31,713 bases of DNA, from assembly GCA_964568805.1 (NCBI GenBank), contig CAZMRW010000050.1, positions 1-31,713 on the forward strand, written 5' to 3'. The position numbers and the translations under genes were made by a program. Positions 24,853 to 31,713 of the stretch are shown one piece after another. This DNA is from CAZMRW01 sp964568805. Its GTDB lineage: Bacteria > Pseudomonadota > Gammaproteobacteria > Methylococcales > Methylomonadaceae. Position 1 is the first letter of the stretch. Every line of letters starts with the position of its first letter. The notes beneath the pieces are model-generated. The model was given only the letters and a program-made list of their open reading frames with translations, was not told where the DNA came from and did no database searches.

Positions 24853-24891
24853 ATGATGATTGATGGCAAACGCTGTATTTGGGCTGTGTAA
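24853..24891 (+). CDS. Twelve-codon leader-like open frame
   Basis: MMIDGKRCIWAV, preceded at ideal spacing by AAGGAG and by a promoter-like pair. Immediately after the stop, another frame stays open (TAPRTAALSTLTFGF, then a hydrophobic stretch and GLDLKK), so this may be the start of a small protein broken by one indel. No family is recognised. The rest of the 325-base spacer (24624-24948) holds nothing else I can support. Confidence 0.3.
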   Translation: MMIDGKRCIWAV

Positions 24892-24948
24892 CGGCACCGC
24901 GTACAGCTGCTTTGTCGACCTTGACCTTCGGTTTTTCACTTTTGACTG

Positions 24949-26043
24949 CTATCGGACTGGATTTAAAAAAGGATAATCGGTATAGCCGTGTTCATCGCCT
25001 CCGTAGAACGTCGTCGGGTCCGGGCTATTCAGTTCGGCGTCGGTACGAATGCGCTCGACCAGATCGGGATTGGCGATGAACGGTTTGCCGAAAGCCACCA
25101 GATCGCAATCATTGCGGGTGATAGCTGAGCGGGCGCTGGCGGCGGTGTAACCGCCATTGGCGATGTACGGCCCATTAAAATGCCGTCTCAGCTCGGCAAA
25201 ATCAAAAGTCGACGTATCCTGTTCGACCGGCACCATACGCTCTACGATGTGCAAATAAGCCAGGTTGAAACTGTTTAACTGCTCGACGGCGTAATTAAAA
25301 TGCCGCTGCGGATCGCTGTCGGACATGCCGTTAAAGGCATTGGTCGGCGATAGCCGCAGTCCGACCCGGTCCGAACCGAAGACGCCGGCCACGGCCTGCG
25401 TCACTTCCAGCAGCAGGCGCGCCCTGTTTTCGATGGTGCCGCCGTAGGCGTCGGTCCGGTGGTTGGAGCCGTCCCGTAAAAACTGGTCGATCAGATAACC
25501 GTTCGCCCCGTGAATTTCGACGCCGTCGAATCCGGCCTTTAATGCATTTTTTGCACCTTGACGGTACTGTTCGATAATGCCCGGAATTTCATCCAGTTCC
25601 AGAGCCCTGGGCGTGACAAAGGGTTTGAAACCCGTTTCGGTAAAGGCCTGGCCGTCGATGCTGATCGCGGAAGGAGCCACCGGCAATTCATGATCGGGTT
25701 GCAGATCGGGATGCGATACCCGCCCGACATGCCACAATTGCAGGAAAATCAGGCCGCCTTCGCCATGCACCGCATCGGTCACCAATCGCCAGCCTTCGAT
25801 CTGCGCGTCGCTGTAAATGCCCGGCGTAAAGGCATAGCCTTTGCCCTGCCGGGACACATGCGTCGCCTCGGAGATGATCAGCCCCGCGCTTGCACGCTGA
25901 CGGTAATACTCGGCATTCAAGGTCCAGGGTATATCGCCGGGCTGTTGGGCGCGGCTACGCGTCAGAGGCGCCATGATGATGCGGTTACTCAGTGTATATC
26001 GGCCGATTTTAATTGGTGAAAAGAGAATGTCCGGTGCAGTCAT
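24949..26043 (-). CDS. Old yellow enzyme family ene-reductase
   Basis: FMN-dependent NAD(P)H:enone or N-ethylmaleimide reductase type enzyme, 364 aa, the family length. Visible are SNRIIMAPLTRSRA (FMN-contacting Thr28), QLWHVGRVSH (Gln102), the substrate-binding pair His178/Asn181 and Tyr183 in EIHGANGYLIDQF, SNHRTDAYGGTIENR, and the phosphate-binding IANGGY and VAFGKPFIANPDL. GGAGG lies seven bases before the ATG. Likely roles are reduction of electrophilic enones, nitro compounds or maleimides. It stands alone, facing away from lemA. Confidence 0.93.
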   Translation of the reverse strand: MTAPDILFSPIKIGRYTLSNRIIMAPLTRSRAQQPGDIPWTLNAEYYRQRASAGLIISEATHVSRQGKGYAFTPGIYSDAQIEGWRLVTDAVHGEGGLIFLQLWHVGRVSHPDLQPDHELPVAPSAISIDGQAFTETGFKPFVTPRALELDEIPGIIEQYRQGAKNALKAGFDGVEIHGANGYLIDQFLRDGSNHRTDAYGGTIENRARLLLEVTQAVAGVFGSDRVGLRLSPTNAFNGMSDSDPQRHFNYAVEQLNSFNLAYLHIVERMVPVEQDTSTFDFAELRRHFNGPYIANGGYTAASARSAITRNDCDLVAFGKPFIANPDLVERIRTDAELNSPDPTTFYGGDEHGYTDYPFLNPVR

Positions 26044-26330
26044 AGTGCGCCTCCATGAAGTGAATATGGGGCATTGTCGCGGCGGATTGGGTTCTGGTCA
26101 ACTGTTCTAATGGAAACTCTGCATCAAAGGCCGTCTCCGAGCACAGGGTGCAATAAGGATGGCGGTTCATTCTCTGCCCTTGCCATCGAATAAATCGCAG
26201 ATGCGTTTGCCGATTTTGCCTATACTGGTAGCTAATCCGGCGATGCGGCATCAAATTCCGAAACGGCTTGATCGTCATTGCCGTCATAAACCGAATTTAG
26301 CTGTAAACACATACTTCAGGAACGTAATTT

Positions 26331-26891
26331 ATGATATTGGTACTCGTTGGACTTCTTCTTGGCGTAATACTCCTTATTGTGCTGCTTTACAATTCGCTGG
26401 TCGCGAAGAAAAATGCGGTCGGCAATGCCTTCGGAACGATCGATGCCATGCTGAAAAAACGTTATGACCTGTTGCCCAACCTGGTCGAAACGGTCAGGCA
26501 ATATATGAATTTCGAACGGGACACTTTAACCAAAGTCACCGAGCTGCGAGGCAGGGCCGTCGATCCGAATCTGCCGGCCGATCAGAAAATCGCGCTGGAA
26601 AACCAGATCGGAACCGTGATGCGCGGCATCATGGTGCAGGTTGAAAATTATCCCGACCTGAAAGCCAACCAGAATTTCATGCAGTTACAGGGGGCATGGA
26701 ATGAAATCGAAGAACAGATTTCTGCGGCCCGCCGCACCTACAATGCCGCGGTGAACAGCTATAATAACGCCTGCGAGCAGTTTCCAACCAACCTGCTGGC
26801 AGGGTTGATGCATTATCAGGTGAAAACGTATATTGAAATCCCTGAACAGGAGAGGCAGAACATTAATGCCCGAAATTTATTCAATCGCTGA
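26331..26891 (+). CDS. LemA family protein
   Basis: A 186-residue protein with one N-terminal membrane segment (about residues 2-22) and the helical LemA core: YNSLVAKKNAVGNAFGTIDAMLKKRYDLLPNLVETV, ENYPDLKANQNFMQLQGAWNEIEEQISAARRTYN and NPARNLFNR-like end (NINARNLFNR). The N-terminus is outside and the coiled core inside, by analogy with the family. Function is unknown. AGGAACG precedes the ATG. A DUF3137 gene follows after 43 bases, a pairing seen in many bacteria. Confidence 0.92.
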   Translation: MILVLVGLLLGVILLIVLLYNSLVAKKNAVGNAFGTIDAMLKKRYDLLPNLVETVRQYMNFERDTLTKVTELRGRAVDPNLPADQKIALENQIGTVMRGIMVQVENYPDLKANQNFMQLQGAWNEIEEQISAARRTYNAAVNSYNNACEQFPTNLLAGLMHYQVKTYIEIPEQERQNINARNLFNR

Positions 26892-26934
26892 GTCATTGAG
26901 ATTTTCTGGATTTTATTGAATCGCCGGTCGCTTG

Positions 26935-27903
26935 ATGAATTCCCAAACCGCATTTCTGCAGGTCTATAAATCGCAATTGATTCCGGCATTGAAGACTCTG
27001 GAGCCGGTCCGAAAAAAGGCGCTTGCCGCGTTTATTAAAGCCCTGTTTTTTGGTCTTGCCAGTATTCCCGGCTTCATTGCATTCTCTCGAATCGAAAAGC
27101 CGGTGGTTTTGCTGCTGGCATTGGTGCCGTTAGGCATCGGCATATACTGTTTTGTCGGCTACGGTCGGAAGCGAAGGGACTATGCTGCGGCATTTAAAGA
27201 ACAGGTGATCCGGGAGCTGGTCAGATCGATCGATGCCGGTCTCCATTATTATCCAGAGCGGATGATCAGCCAAATGGAATACCAACAATCCGATATTTTC
27301 AGAGCCCCGCTAGATCGTTATTCGGGAGATGATTTTGTCGAAGGAACTCTCGGCGTCACCGAGCTTCGGTTTTCTGAACTTCATCACCAGGAAAAAAAGG
27401 AAAGCGTCGATTCAAAAGGCAGGAGGCGGACGCACTGGGTGACTATTTTCAAAGGAATTTTTTTTGTTGCCGACTTCAACAAGCATTTCCATGGCAGGAC
27501 CTATATTTTTCCCGATGCCGGCAGCAGTTTTTTAGGGATAGGCAAGTTGTTTGAAAAGTGGAGTGTCAACAGGGGTGACTTAGTGGAACTGGAGAATCCC
27601 GAGTTCGAGAAACTGTTTACCGTTTACGGAACGGACCCGGTTGAAGCCCGTTTCCTGTTATCTCCGTCATTAATGGAAAGGCTGGTCAATTTCAGACGCA
27701 AGGCCAACAGCCGGCTGCATCTGTCCTTCATCAATTCAACATTATATATGGCTTTACCGATCAGCAATAATCTGTTCGAACCGAATGTGTTTTCTACAGG
27801 CATTAAATCGGACTATCTGCAAGACTATTTCCGCTACCTTGATCTGGTCACAGGACTCGTCGAAGACCTGAATCTGAATCTCAGGATTTGGGGTAAGCAG
27901 TGA
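26935..27903 (+). CDS. DUF3137 family membrane protein
   Basis: A 322-residue protein with two adjacent membrane segments near the N-terminus (about residues 34-75: ALFFGLASIPGFIAFS, VVLLLALVPLGIGIYCFV) and a large soluble part. ISQMEYQQSDIF, YSGDDFVEGTLGVTELRFSE, IFKGIFFVADFNKHFHGRTY and PSLMERLVNFRRKANS are typical of DUF3137. The ATG at 26935 is preferred to the TTG at 26932. It very likely forms a unit with LemA; the molecular function is not known. Confidence 0.85.
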   Translation: MNSQTAFLQVYKSQLIPALKTLEPVRKKALAAFIKALFFGLASIPGFIAFSRIEKPVVLLLALVPLGIGIYCFVGYGRKRRDYAAAFKEQVIRELVRSIDAGLHYYPERMISQMEYQQSDIFRAPLDRYSGDDFVEGTLGVTELRFSELHHQEKKESVDSKGRRRTHWVTIFKGIFFVADFNKHFHGRTYIFPDAGSSFLGIGKLFEKWSVNRGDLVELENPEFEKLFTVYGTDPVEARFLLSPSLMERLVNFRRKANSRLHLSFINSTLYMALPISNNLFEPNVFSTGIKSDYLQDYFRYLDLVTGLVEDLNLNLRIWGKQ

Positions 27904-28068
27904 TAAGGCTTTTTTTACTGTTCCCAGGCGGCGGGGCAGGGCGGACGTGGCGGCTAACCGGCGCATGGACGATTTCATATCAAGCGGAATTCCACTGCGT
28001 CCGTGGATATTCAACTCGTACTATCAATAGAATGGCATCAGCGTTTTCCGGATCGAAATATATTCATC
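27904..28068. other. Intergenic region with a short open tail
   Basis: No recognised gene. One frame overlapping the DUF3137 stop is open from about 27888 to 28030 and ends MDDFISSGIPLRPWIFNSYYQ, which looks protein-like but lacks a start with a ribosome binding site. It could be a remnant. Confidence 0.25.
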
Positions 28069-28201
28069 GCACTTCAAAATTCGGCACCTTTATTCCCTCT
28101 CCTGCTGGATGCCTACATGGATGTAGGTAAGTAGAGCAACGCAGGAGCAGTTGCCGAGAGGGTTAGGGAGAGGAGATTTGAAAAACCGAATTTTGATGTG
28201 C
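28069..28201. mobile_element. Small inverted-repeat (MITE-like) element
   Basis: A 133-bp element bounded by 16-bp terminal inverted repeats with 15 matches (GCACTTCAAAATTCGG at 28069-28084, partner at 28186-28201). Further in are CCCTCTCC/GGGAGAGG-type arms, TCCTGC/GCAGGA arms, and at the centre a perfect hairpin CCTACAT/ATGTAGG (28112-28127). The nested dyads would fold into one long hairpin. It sits directly downstream of the truncated regulator. Confidence 0.6.
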
Positions 28202-28289
28202 AAACGCTATAACCAAGCCACAGCAACATGTTCAATGCTGTTAAGCTCATCAGGTAGGGTTTGCGCCAGATAAGGTTATCAAAACAGTA

Positions 28290-29333
28290 TTACTGTTGTC
28301 TACTTAGCGACAATTCCAGACTTATCCCACGATGCCGTAATTCCTCCCGCATCACATCAAGCCGCCGGGCGCATGTACTTTTCTCGTCCGGCCTGAAGCT
28401 AAGGATCATCAGCAACCTCGTAGGTGAGCTTCTGGACGCCAAAAAATTTAACAAATCCAGGGAGAATTCATCGCTCCAATGTGAATTGTCGAGGATCAGG
28501 ATAAAGATTGATTCACTCCCCAGTTTTTCAAAGAAATCGGCTCCCTCTCGCAACATGCGGCCGGTATTGAGTTGCAAAATTTTCGGATGGAGCGCGGCGA
28601 TTTCTTCAGGCTCCAGCATATTCAACATCTGATAAAGCCAGGTCGGCGCAAACTGATGCAGGCTGTCGATGAGCGGCTTTCCGCAAGGTTTCCGGCATCG
28701 ATATTCCAGAGCTTCCAGCAAGGGCAGAAAGGGTTCTGCGGCACCGCTCAATTGAACGCAACGGGCGCGGAGCACTGCCAAGTCGGGATGGCTAATTGTG
28801 GACAGGAATCTTTCGAGTAATGTGGTTTTGCCTGTATTTCGTTCACCGTTCAAAAACACCAGACGTCTTTTGCCATCGGCGGCTTGATCAAATGCTTCGA
28901 GCAACTGTGCCAATTCAACGTCGTACTGCACTGCATCATCGGGAAATTCAGTCGACGGCCGATCATGCAGATTAATAATTTGATCCGATTTGGTGTTCCA
29001 TTTATAACCGATTTCAATCGTAACGTCGGGAAGAAAGCGATAACCGCGTCTGCAATCCGTCAAAATATAGCGCGGTGTTTTGCTCTCATCCAGCAAGGCC
29101 TTCCGCAAGGCGTTAACGGCCCTCCTTAAGGCGGCATCCTCTATATATTTACTATGCCATACCTCGTCGAAAAGCTCATCCCTGGAAATCAGACGCCCCG
29201 GATGCTGCAAAAAATACAGCAGTAAGCGGTAAACCTTGGGTTGTAAACGGATGTTCTCGCTTTTATGTCGCAAGAGCTGGGTGTTTGTTTCCAGGTAAAA
29301 TGTCCCGAATCCGTATGTAACGTTATGTCCCAT
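28290..29333 (-). CDS. Winged-helix transcriptional regulator with AAA ATPase domain, apparently truncated
   Basis: A 347-residue protein. Residues 1-105 are an OmpR/CadC-type winged helix (ENIRLQPKVYRLLLYFLQHPGRLISRDELFDEVW, then ALRRAVNALRKALLD and YILTDCRRGYRFLPDV). From about 140 a P-loop ATPase domain begins: Walker A NGERNTGKTT, Walker B-like IFILILDNSHWSDEFS, and LLMILSFRPDE. Relatives of this type usually continue for several hundred residues of ATPase and TPR sequence, but here the protein ends at LELSLSRQQ. Open sequence with possible continuation (PYLAQTLPDELNSIEHVAVAWL) lies in another frame at about 28270-28208, just before the inverted-repeat element. GAGGG precedes the ATG. Probably a decayed sensor-regulator. 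Confidence 0.75.
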   Translation of the reverse strand: MGHNVTYGFGTFYLETNTQLLRHKSENIRLQPKVYRLLLYFLQHPGRLISRDELFDEVWHSKYIEDAALRRAVNALRKALLDESKTPRYILTDCRRGYRFLPDVTIEIGYKWNTKSDQIINLHDRPSTEFPDDAVQYDVELAQLLEAFDQAADGKRRLVFLNGERNTGKTTLLERFLSTISHPDLAVLRARCVQLSGAAEPFLPLLEALEYRCRKPCGKPLIDSLHQFAPTWLYQMLNMLEPEEIAALHPKILQLNTGRMLREGADFFEKLGSESIFILILDNSHWSDEFSLDLLNFLASRSSPTRLLMILSFRPDEKSTCARRLDVMREELRHRGISLELSLSRQQ

Positions 29334-29378
29334 AAGTGTAAACCCTCAAAATTATTATTTGTGTTATGGAGGGATTGG

Positions 29379-29405
29379 TAACAAACCGATAACAGTTTGC
29401 TAACA
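29379..29405. promoter_or_regulatory. Three 11-bp-phased TAACA repeats, putative operator
   Basis: TAACA occurs at 29379-29383, 29390-29394 and 29401-29405, exactly 11 bp apart. Tandem 5-bp sites at 11-bp phasing are the classic pattern for OmpR/PhoB-type winged helices. The array lies 46 bases upstream of the start of the winged-helix regulator, so autoregulation is a natural guess. Confidence 0.5.
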
Positions 29406-29409
29406 ACTT

Positions 29410-29733
29410 AAAACGGCGAAATAAGTATACTAAAAAGCAAGGCTTAAGCAAAAATTAAGTTAACCCTGTTTGGGAGGCTGGCTTAGGTTTATGGGGCGAA
29501 AGATCGAGGAAAAACACAAGGTAGGGAATGAGATATTGTAATTGCATCTGGGAATGGAAAAGTTATGGATCAATACTTATGCCCTTTTTAGAATGTAATA
29601 TTGCAAGACCAGGCCCTGAATTCCTACTAAGTTTCTTGTTTCAAATTTAAGGTAATGTCAGGAGAGATACTCGGAAACCATATGATTACTTCTTTAACCA
29701 AACAACAATATCCCCATAACGAGGAATAATGTC
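29410..29733. other. AT-rich intergenic region without a recognised gene
   Basis: About 320 bases between the regulator's upstream region and the exported protein at 29734. I see no gene, RNA or strong dyad. It marks a shift to AT-rich DNA that continues to the end of the window. Confidence 0.45.
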
Positions 29734-30186
29734 ATGCTTAGAGTTTTCGCTTTACTATCGCTAATCTTTATTAGCACGTACTCACATGGGCAAGTTAATC
29801 CTTGGCCTTGGAATGTATTAGCCCCCAAGACAGAAATTAGCAGTAACGGGATACATGCTATGGCGGTGAGACAAGAACAAAATAAGGTTATTGTTATTAT
29901 TTTTGGTGTTAAGCCAAGCCCAGCTTATGAGGCTACACTTACCGAAATGCCTGATGAAATATTGTCAAAAATAATTGATCATGGGGAACATAATGGCCCA
30001 GTTCTCCAATTTGAACTTAAAAAAAGAAGTGGGGGAAAAAGAAGTGAGGGAACATATGCTCCGCAGGTTATCGTTCCTTTTGCTGTAACCAAAAGCATAA
30101 ATAAAGACATTAAGTCGCTATGGATAATTTTTGAAAAAGATGAAGCAATCCTAGTGAATGTTACGTCGAACGAATCTCCACCTTAG
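29734..30186 (+). CDS. Exported small protein of unknown function
   Basis: A 150-residue protein with a signal peptide (MLRVFALLSLIFISTYSHG, cut after about residue 19), then NPWPWNVLAP and an alternating, beta-rich body (KVIVIIFGVKPSP, GPVLQFELKKRSGG, PQVIVPFAVTK, SLWIIFEKDEAILVNV). There are no cysteines after the signal peptide. CGAGGAATA precedes the ATG. It lies 25 bases before the alpha/beta hydrolase gene and probably shares its transcript. No family is recognised; an inhibitor or binding partner of one of the following hydrolases is a speculation from context. Confidence 0.65.
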   Translation: MLRVFALLSLIFISTYSHGQVNPWPWNVLAPKTEISSNGIHAMAVRQEQNKVIVIIFGVKPSPAYEATLTEMPDEILSKIIDHGEHNGPVLQFELKKRSGGKRSEGTYAPQVIVPFAVTKSINKDIKSLWIIFEKDEAILVNVTSNESPP

Positions 30187-30211
30187 ACAATGACCAATTA
30201 AGAGAACATTT

Positions 30212-31054
30212 ATGCCAAAAACAATTGCATTGGTCACAATTCATGGAATGGGTGATACACCTAGAAACTATTATACGGGGTTCTACGACGTAATCAAAAA
30301 ATCCCTTGGAAAAATTGCGTGGGATAAGATAATTTTTAGGCCCCTTTATTACCAAGATATTCTTCAAGGCCAGCAAGAAGCCATTTTCAACCGAATGCGG
30401 GATCAGATTGACTGGATGAAGCTTAGAAAGTTTTTGCTATTTGGCTTTTCAGATGCTGCAAGCCTTGAATATAAGAAAGATACTATTGGTAGCCCATATT
30501 TTTTAACTCAGCAGATGATTATGCAGTCCATGGATGAGGTATTTGATGAGTCAGGGCAAACAGAAATACCAGTAATTGTTCTTGCTCAGTCCCTCGGTTG
30601 CCAAGTTATTTCGAGTTACATTTGGGATGCGCAACAAGATGCAAAACAAATATCTGTTTCCTCTGGCGTTTGGAGCGTGGCAAGAAATGACGGAGTTGCT
30701 GATGGTTCGCCGAAAGACAATTTTAGACGAATGAAGAGTCTTCATCGCTTTTACACAACTGGCTGCAATATTCCGATTTTTGTATCAGGGCATAAGAAAA
30801 TCGTTGCAATAGATCGCCCTCCTGTTCCGTCATTCAAGTGGCACAACTTTTTCGATGAAGATGATGTTCTTGGTTGGCCTCTTAGACCTCTAAGTCCTTC
30901 TTACGATCAACTTGTTGAAGATATTTCTATTAATGCCGGCGGAAATGTAATCGGGACAATCACCAAATCCTGGAATCCTTTTAGTCATGGCCAGTATTGG
31001 ATAGATAGTGACTTTATTGGTCATCTCTCCTCAACTATTAAACAGTTTGTCTAA
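30212..31054 (+). CDS. Alpha/beta hydrolase-like protein
   Basis: A 280-residue cytoplasmic-looking protein with alpha/beta hydrolase features: TIALVTIHGMGDTP at the N-terminus (oxyanion region, as in lipases), a nucleophile elbow VIVLAQSLGCQV (Ser127; AQSLG in place of GxSxG) after a predicted strand, and a C-terminal FSHGQYWIDSDF that provides a candidate catalytic His. The acid may be one of the Asp residues in FDEDDVLGWP. No signal peptide or membrane segment is present. AAGAGA precedes the ATG. The substrate is unknown; neighbours include a DUF2235 hydrolase, so lipid or ester hydrolysis is plausible. Confidence 0.75.
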   Translation: MPKTIALVTIHGMGDTPRNYYTGFYDVIKKSLGKIAWDKIIFRPLYYQDILQGQQEAIFNRMRDQIDWMKLRKFLLFGFSDAASLEYKKDTIGSPYFLTQQMIMQSMDEVFDESGQTEIPVIVLAQSLGCQVISSYIWDAQQDAKQISVSSGVWSVARNDGVADGSPKDNFRRMKSLHRFYTTGCNIPIFVSGHKKIVAIDRPPVPSFKWHNFFDEDDVLGWPLRPLSPSYDQLVEDISINAGGNVIGTITKSWNPFSHGQYWIDSDFIGHLSSTIKQFV

Positions 31055-31075
31055 ATGTTACGGTTGAGTTAGATA

Positions 31076-31104
31076 CCACCACAAAAGCTGTGCTTTTGTG
31101 GTGG
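31076..31104. terminator. Strong 12-bp hairpin between hydrolase genes
   Basis: CCACCACAAAAG (31076-31087) pairs perfectly with CTTTTGTGGTGG (31093-31104) around a 5-base loop. There is no following T run, so a standard intrinsic terminator is not certain; it could reduce read-through or protect the upstream mRNA 3' end. Confidence 0.45.
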
Positions 31105-31155
31105 CCTTCGCCTTAACGTTATGTTTAATATTAATGGCATAACAGGAAAATTATT

Positions 31156-31713
31156 ATGACAAAAAGTTATAAAATATTATTAGTACACTTTTTCAGTATG
31201 TTTTCGGCTGGTTGTTTTAGCAATGAAACATATACCATTCAGATACATGAACCCCTAAAAGTGACTAGCAGTAACAAGCAGATTGCTTTGTTTTTAGATG
31301 GGACTCAGAATAACAGGGATAGCAGGACTAATGTGGCTGTTTTAAGTGAAATTGTAAAACATCAAGATAAAGATAATTTGTATATGTTTTACAATGAGGG
31401 AGTGGGTACTGATGCTAAATTTGTTGGAGCAGCAACAGGATTGGGTATTGATAAAGACGTTAAAGAGGCATACACTTTTTTGGCCAAATATTATTCTCCA
31501 AAAAGCAAATTGTATATATTTGGGTTTAGTAGAGGAGCATATACAAGCAGAATTTTGGCTGGGATGATTTACTCAGTAGGTATTTACAATCTAAATCCTT
31601 TTAAAAAGGAAGATCGAGAGGAGATTGTTGGGGAGCTATATACCGCATACAAAGGAAAATATAAGAAAATATCAGATATTAAAATATCTGCTAACAATAT
31701 TATTGAAAAGTGG
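31156..31713 (+). CDS. Exported DUF2235 hydrolase, partial at window end
   Basis: The first 186 codons of a gene that runs off the window. The ATG at 31156 follows AGGAAAA. The N-terminus (KILLVHFFSMFSAGC) is a signal peptide, perhaps a lipoprotein signal with Cys20 although the residue at -3 is Ser. From about residue 38 the sequence is DUF2235: IALFLDGTQNNRDSRTNV, YMFYNEGVGTD, ATGLGIDKDVKEAYTFLAKYY, and the nucleophile elbow IFGFSRGAYTSRILAGMI (GFSRG). DUF2235 includes phospholipases of the Tle1 type delivered by type VI secretion, but those lack a signal peptide, so this one probably acts in the periplasm or at the outer membrane. Confidence 0.85.
   Translation, partial: MTKSYKILLVHFFSMFSAGCFSNETYTIQIHEPLKVTSSNKQIALFLDGTQNNRDSRTNVAVLSEIVKHQDKDNLYMFYNEGVGTDAKFVGAATGLGIDKDVKEAYTFLAKYYSPKSKLYIFGFSRGAYTSRILAGMIYSVGIYNLNPFKKEDREEIVGELYTAYKGKYKKISDIKISANNIIEKW

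Noticed and set aside
26009..26287. A 92-codon minus-strand frame upstream of the ene-reductase
   Set aside because: It overlaps the ene-reductase start and its ribosome binding site, has no ribosome binding site of its own, and shows no family-like sequence.
31055..31155. Possible integron attC site (GTTAGAT, CCTTAAC and GTTATG motifs around a hairpin)
   Set aside because: The core motifs are in the wrong order and orientation (GTTRRRY before RYYYAAC), and the stem is perfect without the extrahelical bases of attC sites.

Overview
The window is chromosomal DNA of a gammaproteobacterium. The main evidence is an almost unbroken, conserved minus-strand block: yebC - ruvC - ruvA - ruvB - ybgC - tolQ - tolR - tolA - tolB - pal - cpoB - queE - queC. 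Base composition, codon style and some side genes (a stand-alone urate-oxidase-N-type membrane protein, intergenic palindromic repeats) recall methane-oxidising Methylococcales, but that lineage is an inference from style and was not tested.

Layout. (1) 1-834: exported lytic transglycosylase. (2) 835-1600: decayed TIR-domain gene on the minus strand, with a further open tail. (3) 2022-5434, plus strand: six-cysteine exported protein, OmpA-domain lipoprotein, exported DUF192 protein, and a membrane Ser/Thr kinase with five Sel1 repeats on the far side of the membrane. (4) 5494-6825: YihY/BrkB membrane protein, convergent with a receiver-like protein that has lost its phospho-acceptor Asp (6844-7284). 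(5) 7372-17276, minus strand: the queC/queE, tol-pal and ruv block. tolA contains a 63-bp coding tandem repeat broken by a 100-N assembly gap. (6) 17276-18669: AT-rich accessory insert (toxin, antitoxin, DUF2971 protein) between ruvC and yebC. (7) 19866-22087: serB and serA, with overlapping stop and start. (8) 22217-23780, plus strand: thioredoxin-like protein, HemJ, cytidylate-kinase-like protein. (9) 23925-26043, minus strand: urate-oxidase-N-type membrane protein and an old-yellow-enzyme ene-reductase. (10) 26331-27903, plus strand: LemA and a DUF3137 membrane protein. (11) 28290-29333, minus strand: winged-helix/AAA regulator that looks truncated, with a small inverted-repeat element just downstream and 11-bp-phased direct repeats upstream. 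(12) 29734-end, plus strand: AT-rich group of an exported small protein, an alpha/beta hydrolase and an exported DUF2235 hydrolase cut by the window edge.

How it fits together. The central block joins Holliday-junction processing (RuvABC), the Tol-Pal envelope machine that acts at constriction, and two steps of 7-deazaguanine (queuosine precursor) synthesis. Much of the left side is also envelope-directed (transglycosylase, OmpA lipoprotein, kinase with an extracytoplasmic sensor-like region). Accessory DNA sits at four places: the TIR remnant, the insert upstream of ruvC, the inverted-repeat elements at about 19.55-19.82 and 28.07-28.20 kb, and the right-hand hydrolase cluster. I see no rRNA, tRNA, CRISPR array, complete insertion sequence or prophage. 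The best candidates for something undescribed are the right-hand hydrolase cluster and the toxin-antitoxin pair whose antitoxin stop overlaps the ruvC start.
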